A program made the translations under genes and the position numbers. From Comamonas badia DSM 17552 (lineage in GTDB: Bacteria; Pseudomonadota; Gammaproteobacteria; Burkholderiales; Burkholderiaceae_C), in contig NZ_AXVM01000004.1 of assembly GCF_000484635.1 (NCBI RefSeq), positions 248,001 to 312,000 on the forward strand: a stretch of 64,000 nucleotides of DNA. The letters run 5' to 3'. The notes under the pieces were generated by a model. It had not been told where the DNA came from. It made no database searches and was given only the letters and a program-made list of their open reading frames with translations. Shown in pieces: positions 63,538-64,000 of the stretch. The first letter of the stretch is position 1; each line of letters begins with the position of its first letter.

Positions 63538-64000
63538 TCACTCTTGCAGCAGCGAACGCAGCATCCACGCCGTCTGCTCATGCACCGTGAGGCGCTGGGT
63601 CAGCAGATCGGCGGTGGGTTCGTCGCCCGCCTTCTCCACCGCCGCAAACAGCCCGCGCGCGGTGCGCGCCACGGCTTCATGGCCCTGCACCAGGATGCGC
63701 ACCATCTCCAGCGCCCTGGGCGGCTCGGCCGGGGCGTCGGCGACGCTGGCGAGTTTGCCGTAGGCAGCGTACGAGCCCGGTGCCACATGGCCAAGCGAGC
63801 GGATGCGCTCGGCGATCGGGTCCACCGCGTTCCACAGCTCGGTGTACTGCACCATGAACATGGCGTGCAGGGTGTTGAACATCGGCCCCGTCACGTTCCA
63901 GTGGAAATTGTGCGTGGTGAGGTAGAGCGTGTAGGTATCGGCCAGCAGGCGCGAGAGCCCCTGGGCGACGGCGGCACGGTCTTTCTCGCTGATGCCGATG
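63538..64000 (-). CDS. Dps/ferritin-like DNA-binding stress protein, N-terminus outside window
   Basis: About 153 residues are visible; the start lies beyond the right edge. [19 protein letters not shown] with downstream [20 protein letters not shown] is the Dps ferroxidase-site pattern (His, then Asp and Glu of the neighbouring subunit). The end is [14 protein letters not shown]. Dps-type proteins store iron as ferric oxide and protect DNA in stress. A terminator follows. Confidence 0.92.
   Translation of the reverse strand, partial: IGISEKDRAAVAQGLSRLLADTYTLYLTTHNFHWNVTGPMFNTLHAMFMVQYTELWNAVDPIAERIRSLGHVAPGSYAAYGKLASVADAPAEPPRALEMVRILVQGHEAVARTARGLFAAVEKAGDEPTADLLTQRLTVHEQTAWMLRSLLQE

Overview
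The window is GC-rich chromosomal DNA from a proteobacterium, most likely a betaproteobacterium of the order Burkholderiales. The ribosomal protein and RpoA/SecY sequences, the ubiquinone gene ubiA, the prophage remnants and the selenocysteine formate dehydrogenase fit this. The family assignment (Comamonadaceae-like) is inference from general appearance, not a database result.

Region 1 (1-37.2 kb) is a large catabolic island for CoA-activated acids. It holds two Liv-type (branched-chain amino acid family) ABC importers, three AMP-forming acyl-CoA synthetases, two acyl-CoA dehydrogenases, four crotonase-fold proteins, a PaaH-like dehydrogenase, a MaoC/mesaconyl-CoA-hydratase-like protein, two CaiB/BaiF proteins, an SCP2-type thiolase next to an HMG-CoA-synthase/OB-fold fusion, an SDR, an esterase, a thioesterase and two flavoenzymes. 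It also holds a complete ring-hydroxylating dioxygenase system (Rieske alpha, beta, putidaredoxin-type ferredoxin, FAD reductase) and two paralogous TetR regulators. One uninterrupted minus-strand run of 15 genes (34.3 to 17.5 kb) carries most of the enzymes. Five promoter regions across the island share the same 8-2-8 palindrome (consensus AGWCCGNC-NN-GNCGGWCT), usually inside the -35/-10 spacer, so the island looks like one regulon. The substrate is not known. The gene set suggests an aryl- or alkyl-substituted acid degraded as CoA thioesters, with dioxygenation, thiolase/OB-fold cleavage and a methylsuccinyl/mesaconyl-CoA-like branch.

Region 2 (37.2-42.4 kb) is a decayed mobile segment next to an initiator tRNA gene. 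It contains a 21-bp direct repeat at both ends, a tRNA 3' fragment, an IS21-family istB remnant, a RelE/ParE-like two-gene pair, broken phage genes, a MuF-type head protein with a nuclease-like C-terminus, a shattered DNA methyltransferase and a Mu gpG-like protein.

Region 3 (42.5-51.4 kb) is the spc plus alpha ribosomal cluster on the minus strand (rplN to rplQ with secY and rpoA). Its own strong promoter lies at 51.4 kb, and no S10-operon genes lie upstream.

Region 4 (51.5-58.5 kb) is a selenocysteine module: tRNA-Sec, selB, and a three-gene NAD-type formate dehydrogenase. Its catalytic subunit has an in-frame UGA with a SECIS-like hairpin. Its N-terminal iron-sulfur part is encoded as a separate protein at the other end of the operon.

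Region 5 (58.5-64 kb) is housekeeping: divergent glpD/glpK, proC, ubiA and a partial Dps-family gene.
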